From assembly GCA_963920705.1 (NCBI GenBank), contig CAWUCO010000268.1:2914001-2978000 (forward strand): 64,000 nucleotides of DNA. The letters run 5' to 3'. The position numbers and the translations under genes were made by a program. The notes beneath the pieces were generated by a model. The model was not told the origin of the DNA. It made no database searches and saw only the letters and a program-made list of their open reading frames with translations. Positions 50,786 through 64,000 of this stretch are shown one piece after another. This stretch comes from Odiellus spinosus (lineage: Eukaryota > Arthropoda > Arachnida > Opiliones > Phalangiidae). Every line of letters begins with the position of its first letter. Within the stretch, counting starts at the first letter, position 1.

Positions 50786-53700
50786 TATGGCCAATTCAAA
50801 AAACATCTAATATCAAAAAGCGAATTTTTAAAATCTGAAATTTGACTATTTTGATATTCTATGATTTCTTGAATTGGCCATATTTTTCTTGTTTTTCAAC
50901 GGATTTTTGAAAACTCTTATTATTTAGACTGTCCATTAATTGCTCTTTCGAATGACTTTGGTTTTGTCTAAATTGCAAAATTGTGACAAATATAAAATTG
51001 GTTAAAATTAAGCAAAAACACTTAAAAATCCAAGATTATTGGATTAAAATGGACACAAAACTTTTGATTTTTAAGCGATTTAGACAAAATTAAGACCACT
51101 CGAAAGAGCAAATATTGGTCTATCTAAAAAACAAGAATTTTGGAAAATCCGTTGAAAAACATGGAAAATATGGACAATTCAAAAAGCATCTAATATCAAA
51201 AAGCGAATTTTTAAAATCTGAAATTTGACTATTTTGATATTGTATGATTTCTTGAATTGGCCATATTTTTCTTGTTTTTCAACGGATTTTTGAAAACTCT
51301 TGTTATTTAGACTGTCCATTAATTGCTCTTTCGAATGACTTTGGTTTTGTCTAAATTGCAAAATTGTGACAAATATAAAATTGGTTAAAATTAAGCAAAA
51401 ACGCTTAAAAATCCAAGATTATAGGATTCAAATGGACACAAAACTTTTGATTTTTAAGCGATTTAGACAAAATTAAGACCACTCGAAAGAGCAAATATTG
51501 GTCTATCTGAAAATCAAGAGTTTTGGAAAATCCGTTGAAAAACATGGAAAATATGGACAATTCAAAAAACATCTAATATCAAAAAGCGAATTTTTAAAAT
51601 CTGAAATTTGACTATTTTGATATTCTATGATTTCTTGAATTGGCCATATTTTTCTTGTTTTTCAACGGATTTTTGAAAACTCTTATTATTTAGACTGTCC
51701 ATTAATTGCTCTTTCGAATGACTTTGGTTTTGTCTAAATTGCAAAATTGTGACAAATATAAAATTGGTTAAAATTAAGCAAAAACGCTTAAAAATCCAAG
51801 ATTATAGGATTCAAATGGACACAAAACTTTTGATTTTTAAGCGATTTAGACAAAATTAAGACCACTCGAAAGAGCAAATATTGGTATTACTGAAAATCAA
51901 AAGTTTTGGAAAATCCGTTGAAAAACATGGAAAATATGGACAATTCAAAAAACATCTGATATCAAAAAGCGAATTTTGAAAACCTGACATTTGACTATTT
52001 TGATATTCTATGATTTCTTGAATTGGCAATATTTTTCTTGTTTTTCAACGGATTTTTGAAAACTCTTATTATTTAGACTGTCCATTAATTGCTCTTTCGA
52101 ATGACTTTGGTTTTGTCTAAATTGCAAAATTGTGACAAATATAAAATTGGTTAAAATTAAGCAAAAACGCTTAAAAATCCAAGATTATAGGATTCAAATG
52201 GACACAAAACTTTTGATTTTTAAGCAATTTAGACAAAATTAAGACCACTCGAAAGAGCAAATATTGGTCTATCTGAAAATCAAGAGTTTTGGAAAATCCG
52301 TTGAAAAACATGGAAAATATGGACAATTCAAAAAACATCTAATATCAAAAAGCGAATTTTTAAAATCTGAAATTTGACTATTTTGATATTCTATGATTTC
52401 TTGAATTGGCCATATTTTTCTTGTTTTTCAACGGATTTTTGAAAACTCTTATTATTTAGACTGTCCATTAATTGCTCTTTTGAATGACTTTGGTTTTGTC
52501 TAAATTGCCAAGACGTGACAAATATAAAATTGGTTAAAATAAAGCAAAAACACTTAAAAATCCAAGATTATTGGATTCAAATGGACACAAAACTTTTGAT
52601 TTTTAAGCGATTTAGACAAAATTAAGACCACTCGAAAGAGCAAATATTGGTTTATCTAAAAAACAAAAGTTTTGGAAAATCCGTTGAAAAACATGGAAAA
52701 TATGGACAATTTAAAAAACATCTAATATCAAAGCGAATTTTGAAAATCTGAAATTTGACTATTTTGATATTCTATGATTTCTTGAATTGGACATATTTTT
52801 CTTGTTTTTCAACGGATTTTTGAAAACTCTTATTATTTAGACTGTCCATTAATTGCTCTTTCGAATGACTTTGGTTTTGTCTAAATTGCAAAATTGTGAC
52901 AAATATAAAATTGGTTAAAATTAAGCAAAAACACTTAAAAATCCAAGATTATTGGATTAAAATGGACACAAAACTTTTGATTTTTAAGCGATTTAGACAA
53001 AATTAAGACCACTCGAAAGAGCAAATATTGGTCTATCTAAAAAACAAGAATTTTGGAAAATCCGTTGAAAAACATGGAAAATATGGACAATTCAAAAAGC
53101 ATCTAATATCAAAAAGCGAATTTTGAAAATCTGAAATTTGACTATTTTGATATTGTATGATTTCTTGAATTGGCCATATTTTTCTTGTTTTTCAACGGAT
53201 TTTTGAAAACTCTTGTTATTTAGACTGTCCATTAATTGCTCTTTCGAATGACTTTGGTTTTGTCTAAATTGCAAAATTGTGACAAATATAAAATTGGTTA
53301 AAATAAAGCAAAAACACTTAAAAATCCAAGATTATAGGATTCAAATGGACACAAAACTTTTGATTTTTAAGCGATTTAGACAAAATTAAGACCACTCGAA
53401 AGAGCAAATATTGGTTTATCTAAAAAACAAAAGTTTTGGAAAATCCGTTGAAAAACATGGAAAATATGGACAATTTAAAAAACATCTAATATCAAAAAGC
53501 GAATTTTGAAAATCTGAAATTTGACTATTTTGATATTCTATGATTTCTTGAATTGGCCATATTTTTCTTGTTTTTCAACGGATTTTTGAAAACTCTTATT
53601 ATTTAGACTGTCCATTAATTGCTCTTTCGAATGACTTTGGTTTTGTCTAAATTGCAAAATTGTGACAAATATAAAATTGGTTAAAATTAAGCAAAAACAC

Positions 53701-56700
53701 TTAAAAATCCAAGATTATTGGATTAAAATGGACACAAAACTTTTGATTTTTAAGCGATTTAGACAAAATTAAGACCACTCGAAAGAGCAAATATTGGTCT
53801 ATTTAAAAAACAAGAATTTTGGAAAATCCGTTGAAAAACATGGAAAATATGGACAATTTAAAAAACATCTAATATCAAAAAGCGAATTTTGAAAATCTGA
53901 AATTTGACTATTTTGATATTGTATGATTTCTTGAATTGGCCATATTTTTCTTGTTTTTCAACGGATTTTGAAAACTCTTGTTATTTAGACTGTCCATTAA
54001 TTGCTCTTTCGAATGACTTTGGTTTTGTCTAAATTGTAAAATTGTAACAAATATAAAATTGGTTAAAATTAAGCAAAAACGCTTAAAAATCCAAGATTAT
54101 AGGATTCAAATGGAAACAAAACTTTTGATTTTTAAGCGATTTAGACAAAATTAAGACCACTCGAAAGAGCAAATATTGGTTTATCTAAAAAACAAAAGTT
54201 TTGGAAAATCCGTTGAAAAACATGGAAAATATGGACAATTTAAAAAACATCTAATATCAAAGCGAATTTTGAAAATCTGAAATTTGACTATTTTGATATT
54301 CTATGATTTCTTGAATTGGACATATTTTTCTTGTTTTTCAACGGATTTTTGAAAACTCTTATTATTTAGACTGTCCATTAATTGCTCTTTCGAATGACTT
54401 TGGTTTTGTCTAAATTGCAAAATTGTAACAAATATAAAATTGGTTAAAATTAAGCAAAAACACTTAAAAATCCAAGATTATTGGATTAAAATGGACACAA
54501 AACTTTTGATTTTTAAGCGATTTAGACAAAATTAAGACCACTCGAAAGAGCAAATATTGGTCTATCTAAAAAACAAGAATTTTGGAAAATCCGTTGAAAA
54601 ACATGGAAAATATGGACAATTCAAAAAGCATCTAATATCAAAAAGCGAATTTTGAAAATCTGAAATTTGACTATTTTGATATTGTATGATTTCTTGAATT
54701 GGCCATATTTTTCTTGTTTTTCAACGGATTTTTGAAAACTCTTGTTATTTAGACTGTCCATTAATTGCTCTTTCGAATGACTTTGGTTTTGTCTAAATTG
54801 CAAAATTGTGACAAATATAAAATTGGTTAAAATAAAGCAAAAACACTTAAAAATCCAAGATTATAGGATTCAAATGGACACAAAACTTTTGATTTTTAAG
54901 CGATTTAGACAAAATTAAGACCACTCGAAAGAGCAAATATTGGTTTATCTAAAAAACAAAAGTTTTGGAAAATCCGTTGAAAAACATGGAAAATATGGAC
55001 AATTTAAAAAACATCTAATATCAAAAAGCGAATTTTGAAAATCTGAAATTTGACTATTTTGATATTCTATGATTTCTTGAATTGGCCATATTTTTCTTGT
55101 TTTTCAACGGATTTTTGAAAACTCTTATTATTTAGACTGTCCATTAATTGCTCTTTCGAATGACTTTGGTTTTGTCTAAATTGCAAAATTGTGACAAATA
55201 TAAAATTGGTTAAAATTAAGCAAAAACACTTAAAAATCCAAGATTATTGGATTAAAATGGACACAAAACTTTTGATTTTTAAGCGATTTAGACAAAATTA
55301 AGACCACTCGAAAGAGCAAATATTGGTCTATTTAAAAAACAAGAATTTTGGAAAATCCGTTGAAAAACATGGAAAATATGGACAATTTAAAAAACATCTA
55401 ATATCAAAAAGCGAATTTTGAAAATCTGAAATTTGACTATTTTGATATTGTATGATTTCTTGAATTGGCCATATTTTTCTTGTTTTTCAACGGATTTTGA
55501 AAACTCTTGTTATTTAGACTGTCCATTAATTGCTCTTTCGAATGACTTTGGTTTTGTCTAAATTGCAAAATTGTAACAAATATAAAATTGGTTAAAATTA
55601 AGCAAAAACGCTTAAAAATCCAAGATTATAGGATTCAAATGGAAACAAAACTTTTGATTTTTAAGCGATTTAGACAAAATTAAGACCACTCGAAAGAGCA
55701 AATATTGGTTTATCTAAAAAACAAAAGTTTTGGAAAATCCGATGAAAAACATGGAAAATATGGACAATTAAAAAAACATCTAATATCAAAAAGCGAATTT
55801 TTAAAATCTGAAATTTGACTATTTTGATATTGTATGATTTCTTGAATTGGCCATATTTTTCTTGTTTTTCAACGGATTTTTGAAAACTCTTGTTATTTAG
55901 ACTGTCCATTAATTGCTCTTTCGAATGACTTTGGTTTTGTCTAAATTGCAAAATTGTGACCAATATAAAATTGGTTAAAATTAAGCAAAAACACTTAAAA
56001 ATCCCAGATTATTGGATTAAAATGGACACAAAACTTTTGATTTTTAAGCGATTTAGACAAAATTAAGACCACTCGAAAGAGCAAATATTGGTTTATCTAA
56101 AAAACAAAAGATTTGGAAAATCCGATGAAAAACATGGAAAATATGGACAATTCAAAAAACATCTAATATCAAAAAGCGAATTTTTAAAATCTGAAATTTG
56201 ACTATTTTGATATTGTATGATTTCTTGAATTGGCCATATTTTTCTTGTTTTTCAACGGATTTTTGAAAACTCTTGTTATTTAGACTGTCCATTAATTGCT
56301 CTTTCGAATGACTTTGGTTTTGTCTAAATTGCAAAATTGTGACCAATATAAAATTGGTTAAAATTAAGCAAAAACGCTTAAAAATCCAAGATTATTGGAT
56401 TCAAATGGACACAAAACTTTTGATTTTTAAGCGATTTAGACAAAATTAAGACTACTCGAAAGAGCAAATATTGGTCTATCTAAAAAACAAGAATTTTGGA
56501 AAATCCGTTGAAAAACATGGAAAATATGGACAATTTAAAAAACATCTAATATCAAAAAGCGAATTTTGAAAATCTGAAATTTGACTATTTTGATATTGTA
56601 TGATTTCTTGAATTGGCCATATTTTTCTTGTTTTTCAACGGATTTTTGAAAACTCTTGTTATTTAGACTGTCCATTAATTGCTCTTTCGAATGACTTTGG

Positions 56701-59700
56701 TTTTGTCTAAATTGCAAAATTGTGACCAATATAAAATTGGTTAAAATTAAGCAAAAACGCTTAAAAATCCAAGATTATTGGAATCAAATGGACACAAAAC
56801 TTTTGATTTTTAAGCGATTTAGACAAAATTAAGACTACTCGAAAGAGCAAATATTGGTCTATCTAAAAAACAAGAGTTTTGGAAAATCCGTTGAAAAACA
56901 TGGAAAATATGGACAATTCAAAAAGCATCTAATATCAAAAAGCGAATTTTGAAAATCTGAAATTTGACTATTTTGATATTCTATGATTTCTTGAATTGGC
57001 CATATTTTTCTTGTTTTTCAACGGATTTTTGAAAACTCTTGTTATTTAGACTGTCCATTAATTGCTCTTTCGAATGACTTTGGTTTTGTCTAAATTGCAA
57101 AATTGTGACAAATATAAAATTGGTTAAAATAAAGCAAAAACACTTAAAAATCCAAGATTATAGGATTCAAATGGACACAAAACTTTTGATTTTTAAGCGA
57201 TTTAGACAAAATTAAGACCACTCGAAAGATCAAATATTGGTATATCTTAAAATCAAGAGTTTTGGAAAATCCGTTGAAAAACATGGAAAATATGGACAAT
57301 TCAAAAAACATCTAATATCAAAAAGCGAATTTTGAAAATCTGAAATTTGACTATTTTCATATTCTATGATTTCTTGAATTGGCCATATTTTTCTTGTTTT
57401 TCAACGGATTTTTGAAAACTCTTATTATTTAGACTATCCATTAATTGCTCTTTCGAATGACTTTGGTTTTGTCTAAATTGCAAAATTGTGACAAATATAA
57501 AATTGGTTAAAATAAAGCAAAAACACTTAAAAATCCAAGATTATTGGATTCAAATGGACACAAAACTTTTGATTTTTAAGCGATTTAGACAAAATTAAGA
57601 CCACTCGAAAGAGCAAATATTGGTCTATCTAAAAAACAAGAGTTTTTAAAAATCCGTTGAAAAACATGGAAAATATGGACAATTCAAAAAACATCTAATA
57701 TCAAAAAGCGAATTTTGAAAATCTGAAATTTGACTATTTTGATATTCTATGATTTCTTGAATTGGCCATATTTTTCTTGTTTTTCAACGGATTTTTGAAA
57801 ACTCTTGTTATTTAGACTGTCCATTAATTGCTCTTTCGAATGACTTTGGTTTTGTCTAAATTGCAAAATTGTGACAAATATAAAATTGGTTAAAATAAAG
57901 CAAAAACACTTAAAAATCCAAGATTATAGGATTCAAATGGACACAAAACTTTTGATTTTTAAGCGATTTAGACAAAATTAAGACCACTCGAAAGATCAAA
58001 TATTGGTATATCTTAAAATCAAGAGTTTTGGAAAATCCGTTGAAAAACATGGAAAATATGGACAATTCAAAAAACATCTAATATCAAAAAGCGAATTTTG
58101 AAAATCTGAAATTTGACTATTTTCATATTCTATGATTTCTTGAATTGGCCATATTTTTCTTGTTTTTCAACGGATTTTTGAAAACTCTTATTATTTAGAC
58201 TGTCCATTAATTGCTCTTTCGAATGAATTTGGTTTTGTCTAAATTGCCAAGACGTGACAAATATAAAATTGGTTAAAATAAAGCAAAAACACTTAAAAAT
58301 CCAAGATTATTGGATTCAAATGGACACAAAACTTTTGATTTTTAAGCGATTTAGACAAAATTAAGACCACTCGAAAGACCAAATATTGGTCTATCTGAAA
58401 ATCAAGAGTTTTGGAAAATCCGTTGAAAAACATGGAAAATATGGACAATTCAAAAAACATCTAATATCAAAAAGCGAATTTTTAAAATCTGAAATTTGAC
58501 TATTTTGATATTCTATGATTTCTTGAATTGGCCATATTTTTCTTGTTTTTCAACGGATTTTTGAAAACTCTTATTATTTAGACTGTCCATTAATTGCTCT
58601 TTCGAAAGACTTTGGTTTTGTCTAAATTGCAAAATTGTGACAAATATAAAATTGGTTAAAATAAAGCAAAAACACTTAAAAATCCAAGATTGTTGGATTA
58701 AAATGGACACAAAACTTTTGATTTTTAAGCGATTTAGACAAAATTAAGACTACTCGAAAGAGCAAATATTGGTCTATCTAAAAAACAAGAGTTTTTTAAA
58801 ATCCGTTGAAAAACATGGAAAATATAGCCAATTCAAAAAACATCTAATATCAAAAAGCGAATTTTGAAAATCTGAAATTTGACTATTTTGATATTCTATG
58901 ATTTCTTGAATTGGCCATATTTTTCTTGTTTTTCAACGGATTTTTGAAAACTCTTATTATTTAGACTATCCATTAATTGCTCTTTCGAATGACTTTGGTT
59001 TTGTCTAAATTGCAAAATTGTGACAAATATAAAATTGGTTAAAATAAAGCAAAAACACTTAAAAATCCAAGATTATTGGATTCAAATGGACACAAAACTT
59101 TTGATTTTTAAGCGATTTAGACAAAATTAAGACCACTCGAAAGAGCAAATATTGGTCTATCTAAAAAACAAGAGTTTTGGAAAATCCGTTGAAAAACATG
59201 GAAAATTTGGACAATTCAAAAAACATCTAATATCAAAAAGCGAATTTTTAAAATCTGAAATTTGACTATTTTGATATTCTATGATTTCTTGAATTGGCCA
59301 TATTTTTCTTGTTTTTCAACGGATTTTTGAAAACTCTTGTTATTTAGACTGTCCATTAATTGCTCTTTCGAATGACTTTGGTTTTGTCTAAATTGCAAAA
59401 TTGTGACAAATATAAAATTGGTTAAAATAAAGCAAAAACACTTAAAAATCCAAAATTATTGGATTAAAATGGACACAAAACTTTTGATTTTTAAGCGATT
59501 TAGACAAAATTAAGACTACTCGAAAGAGCAAATATTGGTCTATCTAAAAAACAAAAGTTTTGGAAAATCCGTTGAAAAACATGGAAAATATAGCCAATTC
59601 AAAAAACATCTAATATCAAAAAGCGAATTTTGAAAATCTGAAATTTGACTATTTTGATATTCTATGATTTCTTGAATTGGCCATATTTTTCTTGTTTTTC

Positions 59701-60480
59701 AACGGATTTTTGAAAACTCTTATTATTTAGACTGTCCATTATTTGCTCTTTCGAATGACTTTGGTTTTGTCTAAATTGCAAAATTGTGACAAATATAAAA
59801 TTGGTTAAAATAAAGCAAAAACACTTAAAAATCCAAGATTATTGGATTGAAATGGACACAAAACTTTTGATATTTAAGCGATTTAGACAAAATTAAGACC
59901 ACTCGAAAGAGCAAATATTGGTCTATCTAAAAAACAAGAGTTTTGGAAAATCCGTTGAAAAACATGGAAAATATAGCCAATTCAAAAAACATCTAATATC
60001 AAAAAGCGAATTTTTAAAATCTGAAATTTGACTATTTTGATATTCTATGATTTCTTGAATTGGCCATATTTTTCTTGTTTTTCAACGGATTTTTGAAAAC
60101 TCTTATTATTTAGACTGTCCATTAATTGCTCTTTCGAATGACTTTGGTTTTGTCTAAATTGCAAAATTGTGACAAATATAAAATTTTTTAAAATTAAGCA
60201 AAAACGCTTAAAAATCCAAGATTATTGGATTCAAATGGACACAAAACTTTTGATTTTTAAGCGATTTAGTCAAAATTAAGACCACTCGAAAGAGCAAATA
60301 TTGGTCTATCTGAAAATCAAGAGTTTTGTAAAATCCGTTGAAAAACATGGAAAATATGGACAATTCAAAAAACATCTAATATCAAAAAGCGAATTTTTAA
60401 AATCTGAAATTTGACTATTTTGATATTGTATGATTTCTTGAATTGGCCATATTTTTCTTGTTTTTCAACGGATTTTTGAA
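50786..60480 (-). repeat. Satellite block 21, - orientation, about 25 monomers
   Basis: Second longest block. A four-monomer unit is tandemly duplicated: markers TCAAAGCGAATTTTG (52.73 and 54.26 kb) and TTGGACATATTTTTC (52.79 and 54.31 kb) are 1529 bp apart. A two-monomer unit is duplicated near 57.2 and 58.0 kb, marked by GAAAGATCAAATATTGG with TATATCTTAAAATC, 766 bp apart. Arm edges near 52.51 and 58.25 kb carry GCCAAGACGTGAC. Confidence 0.96.
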
Positions 60481-62755
60481 AACTCTTGATTTTCAGATAG
60501 ACCAATATTTGCTCTTTCGAGTGGTCTTAATTTTGTCTAAATCGCTTAAAAATCAAAGGTTTTGTGTCCATTTGAATCCAATAATCTTGGATTTTTAAGT
60601 GTTTTTGCTTTATTTTAACCAATTTTATATTTGTCACAATTTTGCAATTTAGACAAAACCAAAGTCATTCGAAAGAGCAATTAATGCACAGTCTAAATAA
60701 CAAGAGTTTTCAAAAATCCGTTGAAAAACAAGAAAAATATGGCCAATTCAAGAAATCATACAATATCAAAATAGTCAAATTTCAGATTTTAAAAATTCGC
60801 TTTTTGATATTAGATGTTTTTTGAATTGTCCATATTTTCCATGTTTTTCAACGGATTTTCCAAAACTCTTGAGTTTCAGATAGACCAATATTTGCTCTTT
60901 CGAGTGGTCTTAATTTTGTCTAAATCGCTTAAAAATCAAAAGTTTTGTGTCCATTTGAATCCACTAATCTTTAATTTTTAAGCGTTTTTGCTTAATTTTA
61001 ACCAATTTTATATTTGTCACAATTTTGCAATTTAGACAAAACCAAAGTCATTCGAAAGAGCAATTAATGGACAGTCTAAATAATAAGAGTTTTCAAAAAT
61101 CCGTTGAAAAACAAGAAAAATATGGCCAATTCAAGAAATCATACAATATCAAAATAGTCAAATTTCAGATTTTAAAAATTCGCTTTTTGATATTAGATGT
61201 TTTTTGAATTGTCCATATTTTCCATGTTTTTCAACGGATTTTCCAAAACTCTTGATTTTCAGATAGACCAATATTTGCTCTTTCGAGTGGTCTTAATTTT
61301 GTCTAAATCGCTTAAAAATCAAAAGTTTTGTGTCCATTTGAATCCAATAATCTTGGATTTTTAAGCGTTTTTGCTTAATTTTAACCAATTTTATATTTGT
61401 CACAATTTTGCAATTTAGACAAAACCAAAGTCATTCGAAAGAGCAATTAATGGACAGTCTAAATAATAAGAGTTTTCAAAAATCCGTTGAAAAACAAGAA
61501 AAATATGGCCAATTCAAGAAACCATACAATATCAAAATAGTCAAATTTCAGATTTTAAAAATTCGCTTTTTGATATGAGATGTTTTTTGAATTGGCTATA
61601 TTTTCCATGTTTTTCAACGGATTTTCCAAAACTGTTGATTTTTAGATAGACCAATATTTGGTCTTTCGAGTGGTCTTAATTTTGTCTAAATCGCTTAAAA
61701 ATCAAAAGTTTTGTGTCCATTTTAATCCAATAATCTTGGATTTTTAAGTGTTTTTGCTTTATTTTAACCAATTTTATATTGAACACAATTTTGCAATTTA
61801 GACAAAACCAAAGTCATTCGAAAGAGCAATTAATGGACAGTCTAAATAACAAAAGTTTTCAAAAATCCGTTGAAAAACAAGAAAAATATGGCCAATTCAA
61901 GAAATCATAGAATATCAAAATAGTCAAATTTCAGATTTTAAAAATTCGCATTTTGATATGAAATGTTTTTTGAATTGGCCATATTTTTCTTGTTTTTCAA
62001 CGGATTTTTGAAAACTCTTGATTTTCAGATAGACCAATATTTGCTCTTTCGAGTGGTCTTAATTTTGTCTAAATCGCTTAAAAATCAAAGGTTTTGTGTC
62101 CATTTGAATCCAATAATCTTGGATTTTTAAGTGTTTTTGCTTTATTTTAACCAATTTTATATTTGTCACAATTTTGCAATTTAGACAAAACCAAAGTCAT
62201 TCGAAAGAGCAATTAATGGACAGTCTAAATAACAAGAGTTTTCAAAAATCCGTTGAAAAACAAGAAAAATATGGCCAATTCAAGAAATCATACAATATCA
62301 AAATAGTCAAATTTCAGATTTTAAAAATTCGCTTTTTGATATTAGATGTTTTTTGAATTGTCCATATTTTCCATGTTTTTCAACGGATTTTCCAAAACTC
62401 TTGATTTTTAGATAGACCAATATTTGCTCTTTCGAGTGGTCTTAATTTTGTCTAAATCGCTTAAAAATCAAAAGTTTTGTGTCCATTTTAATCCAATAAT
62501 CTTGGATTTTTAAGTGTTTTTGCTTTATTTTAACCAATTTTATATTTGTCACAATTTTGCAATTTAGACAAAACCAAAGTCATTCGAAAGAGCAATTAAT
62601 GGACAGTCTAAATAATAAGAGTTTTCAAAAATCCGTTGAAAAACAAGAAAAATATGGCCAATTCAAGAAACCATACAATATCAAAATAGTCAAATTTCAG
62701 ATTTTAAAAATTCGCTTTTTGATATTAGATGTTTTTTGAATTGGCCATATTTTTC
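60481..62755 (+). repeat. Satellite block 22, + orientation, about 6 monomers
   Basis: Forward block entered through the CAACGGATTTTTG core. The arm B near 61.98-62.01 kb is a hybrid: its core is arm A sequence of the opposite strand, flanked on both sides by normal arm B. An arm edge near 61.78 kb has TTGAACACAATT in place of TTTGTCACAATT. Confidence 0.95.
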
Positions 62756-64000
62756 TTGTTTTTCAACGGATTTTTGAAAACTCTTATTATTTAGACTGTC
62801 CATTAATTGCTCTTTCGAATGACTTTGGTTTTGTCTAAATTGCAAAAGTGTGACAAATATAAAATTGGTTAAAATAAAGCAAAACCACTTAAAAATCCAA
62901 GATTATTGGATTCAAATGGACACAAAACTTTTGATTTTTAAGCGATTTAGACTAAATAAAGACCACTCGAAAGAGCAAATATTGGTCTATCTAAAAAAAC
63001 AAAAGTTTGGGAAAATCCGTTGAAAAACATGGAAAATATAGCCAATTCAAAAAACACCTAATATCAAAAAGCGAATTTTTAAAATCTGAAATTTGACTAT
63101 TTTGATATTGTATGGTTTATTGAATTGGCCATATTTTTCTTGTTTTTCAACGGATTTTTGAAAACTCTTATTATTTAGACTGTCCATTAATTTCTCTTTC
63201 GAATGACTTTGGTTTTGTCTAAATTGCAAAATTGTGACAAATATAAAATTGGTTAAAATTAAGCAAAAACGCTTAAAAATCCAAGATTATTGGATTAAAA
63301 TCGACACAAAACTTTTGATTTTTAAGCGATTTAGACAAAATTAAGACCACTCGAAAGAGCAAATATTGGTCTATCTGAAAATCAAGAGTTTTGGAAAATC
63401 CGTTGAAAAACATGGAAAATATGGGCAATTCAAAAAACATCTAATATCAAAAAGCGAATATTTAAAATCTGAAATTTGACTATTTTGATATTGTATGATT
63501 TCTTGAATTGGCCATATTTTTCTTGTTTTTCAACGGATTTTTGAAAACTCTTGTTATTTAGACTGTCCATTAATTGCTCTTTCGAATGACTTTGGTTTTG
63601 TCTAAATTGCAAAATTGTGACAAATATAAAATTGGTTAAAATAAAGCAAAAACACTTAATAATCCAAGATTATTGGATTCAAATGGACACAAAACTTTTG
63701 ATTTTTAAGCGATTTAGACAAAATTAAGACTACTCGAAAGAGCAAATATTGGTCTATCTAAAAAACAAGAGTTTTGGAAAATCCGTTGAAAAACATGGAA
63801 AATTTGGACAATTCAAAAAACATCTAATATCAAAAAGCGAATTTTTAAAATCTGAAATTTGACTATTTTGATATTCTATGATTTCTTGAATTGGCCATAT
63901 TTTTCTTGTTTTTCAACGGATTTTTGAAAACTCTTGTTATTTAGACTGTCCATTAATTGCTCTTTCGAATGACTTTGGTTTTGTCTAAATTGCAAAATTG
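62756..64000 (-). repeat. Satellite block 23, - orientation, runs off the window
   Basis: About 3.3 monomers in inverted orientation, ending at arm A at the window edge. The array therefore continues beyond both ends of the window. Confidence 0.95.

Noticed and set aside
713-63612. Dozens of repeated 60-97 aa open frames (MQFRQNQSHSKEQL-like) on both strands
   Set aside because: All are the same stretch of arm A plus centre and arm B of the satellite, most starting at a TTG rather than an ATG. They follow the monomer period and change strand with the array. No start context, no domain and no non-satellite copy is visible.
1-64000. CRISPR-like or tandem gene array
   Set aside because: The regular period is a 383-bp satellite without unique spacers, and the neighbouring retrotransposon is eukaryotic.
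1-64000. A second transposable element hidden in the satellite
   Set aside because: Outside 39524-47886 every stretch I inspected reads as satellite in one orientation or the other; the odd monomers are diverged satellite, not foreign sequence.

Overview
The window is about 87% one AT-rich satellite DNA, with a single LTR retrotransposon inserted in it. I find no host gene, rRNA, tRNA or CRISPR array. A long satellite array carrying a Ty3/gypsy (Metaviridae) element points to centromeric or pericentromeric heterochromatin of an animal. The element's Gag and Pol look arthropod-like, and complex satellite monomers built of inverted subunits are known from tenebrionid beetles. The species is not identified from sequence alone.

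Satellite (1-39523 and 47887-64000). The monomer is about 383 bp, and roughly 145 copies are present. Each monomer is an imperfect palindrome: arm A (~127 bp), a 30-bp centre, arm B (~126 bp, about 81% identical to the reverse complement of A over 110 hand-aligned positions), and a ~100-bp spacer that holds its own 10-12 bp inverted repeat. The array is not uniformly head-to-tail. I count 21 orientation switches, giving blocks from 0.4 to 11.6 kb. Every switch I could place falls in the same stretch of the arm core, around the shared block AAATCCGTTGAAAAACA and the adjoining AATATGG-CAATTCAA. Longer duplications (2, 4, 5, 14 and 23 monomers in period) overlay the 383-bp period, and some of them carry switch junctions as passengers.

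Retrotransposon (39524-47886, 8363 bp, + strand). It has 1420/1418-bp LTRs that differ by five substitutions and one 2-bp GA-repeat length change. It also has an 18-nt primer binding site with a tRNA-Pro-like pattern, gag with two CCHC zinc knuckles, a pol region in the order protease-RT-RNase H-integrase (the gypsy order), a G-rich polypurine tract, and no env. Gag is open; the pol region is interrupted (about two breaks). The insertion is recent and clean: without the element the satellite arm reads on with no loss of phase.

I see no evidence for an undescribed enzymatic system. The most interesting signal is structural: a palindromic satellite monomer whose inverted arms appear to act as the recombination sites that flip the array. 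The many 60-90 aa open frames in the satellite are the same repeat read over and over from TTG codons, and I do not regard them as genes.
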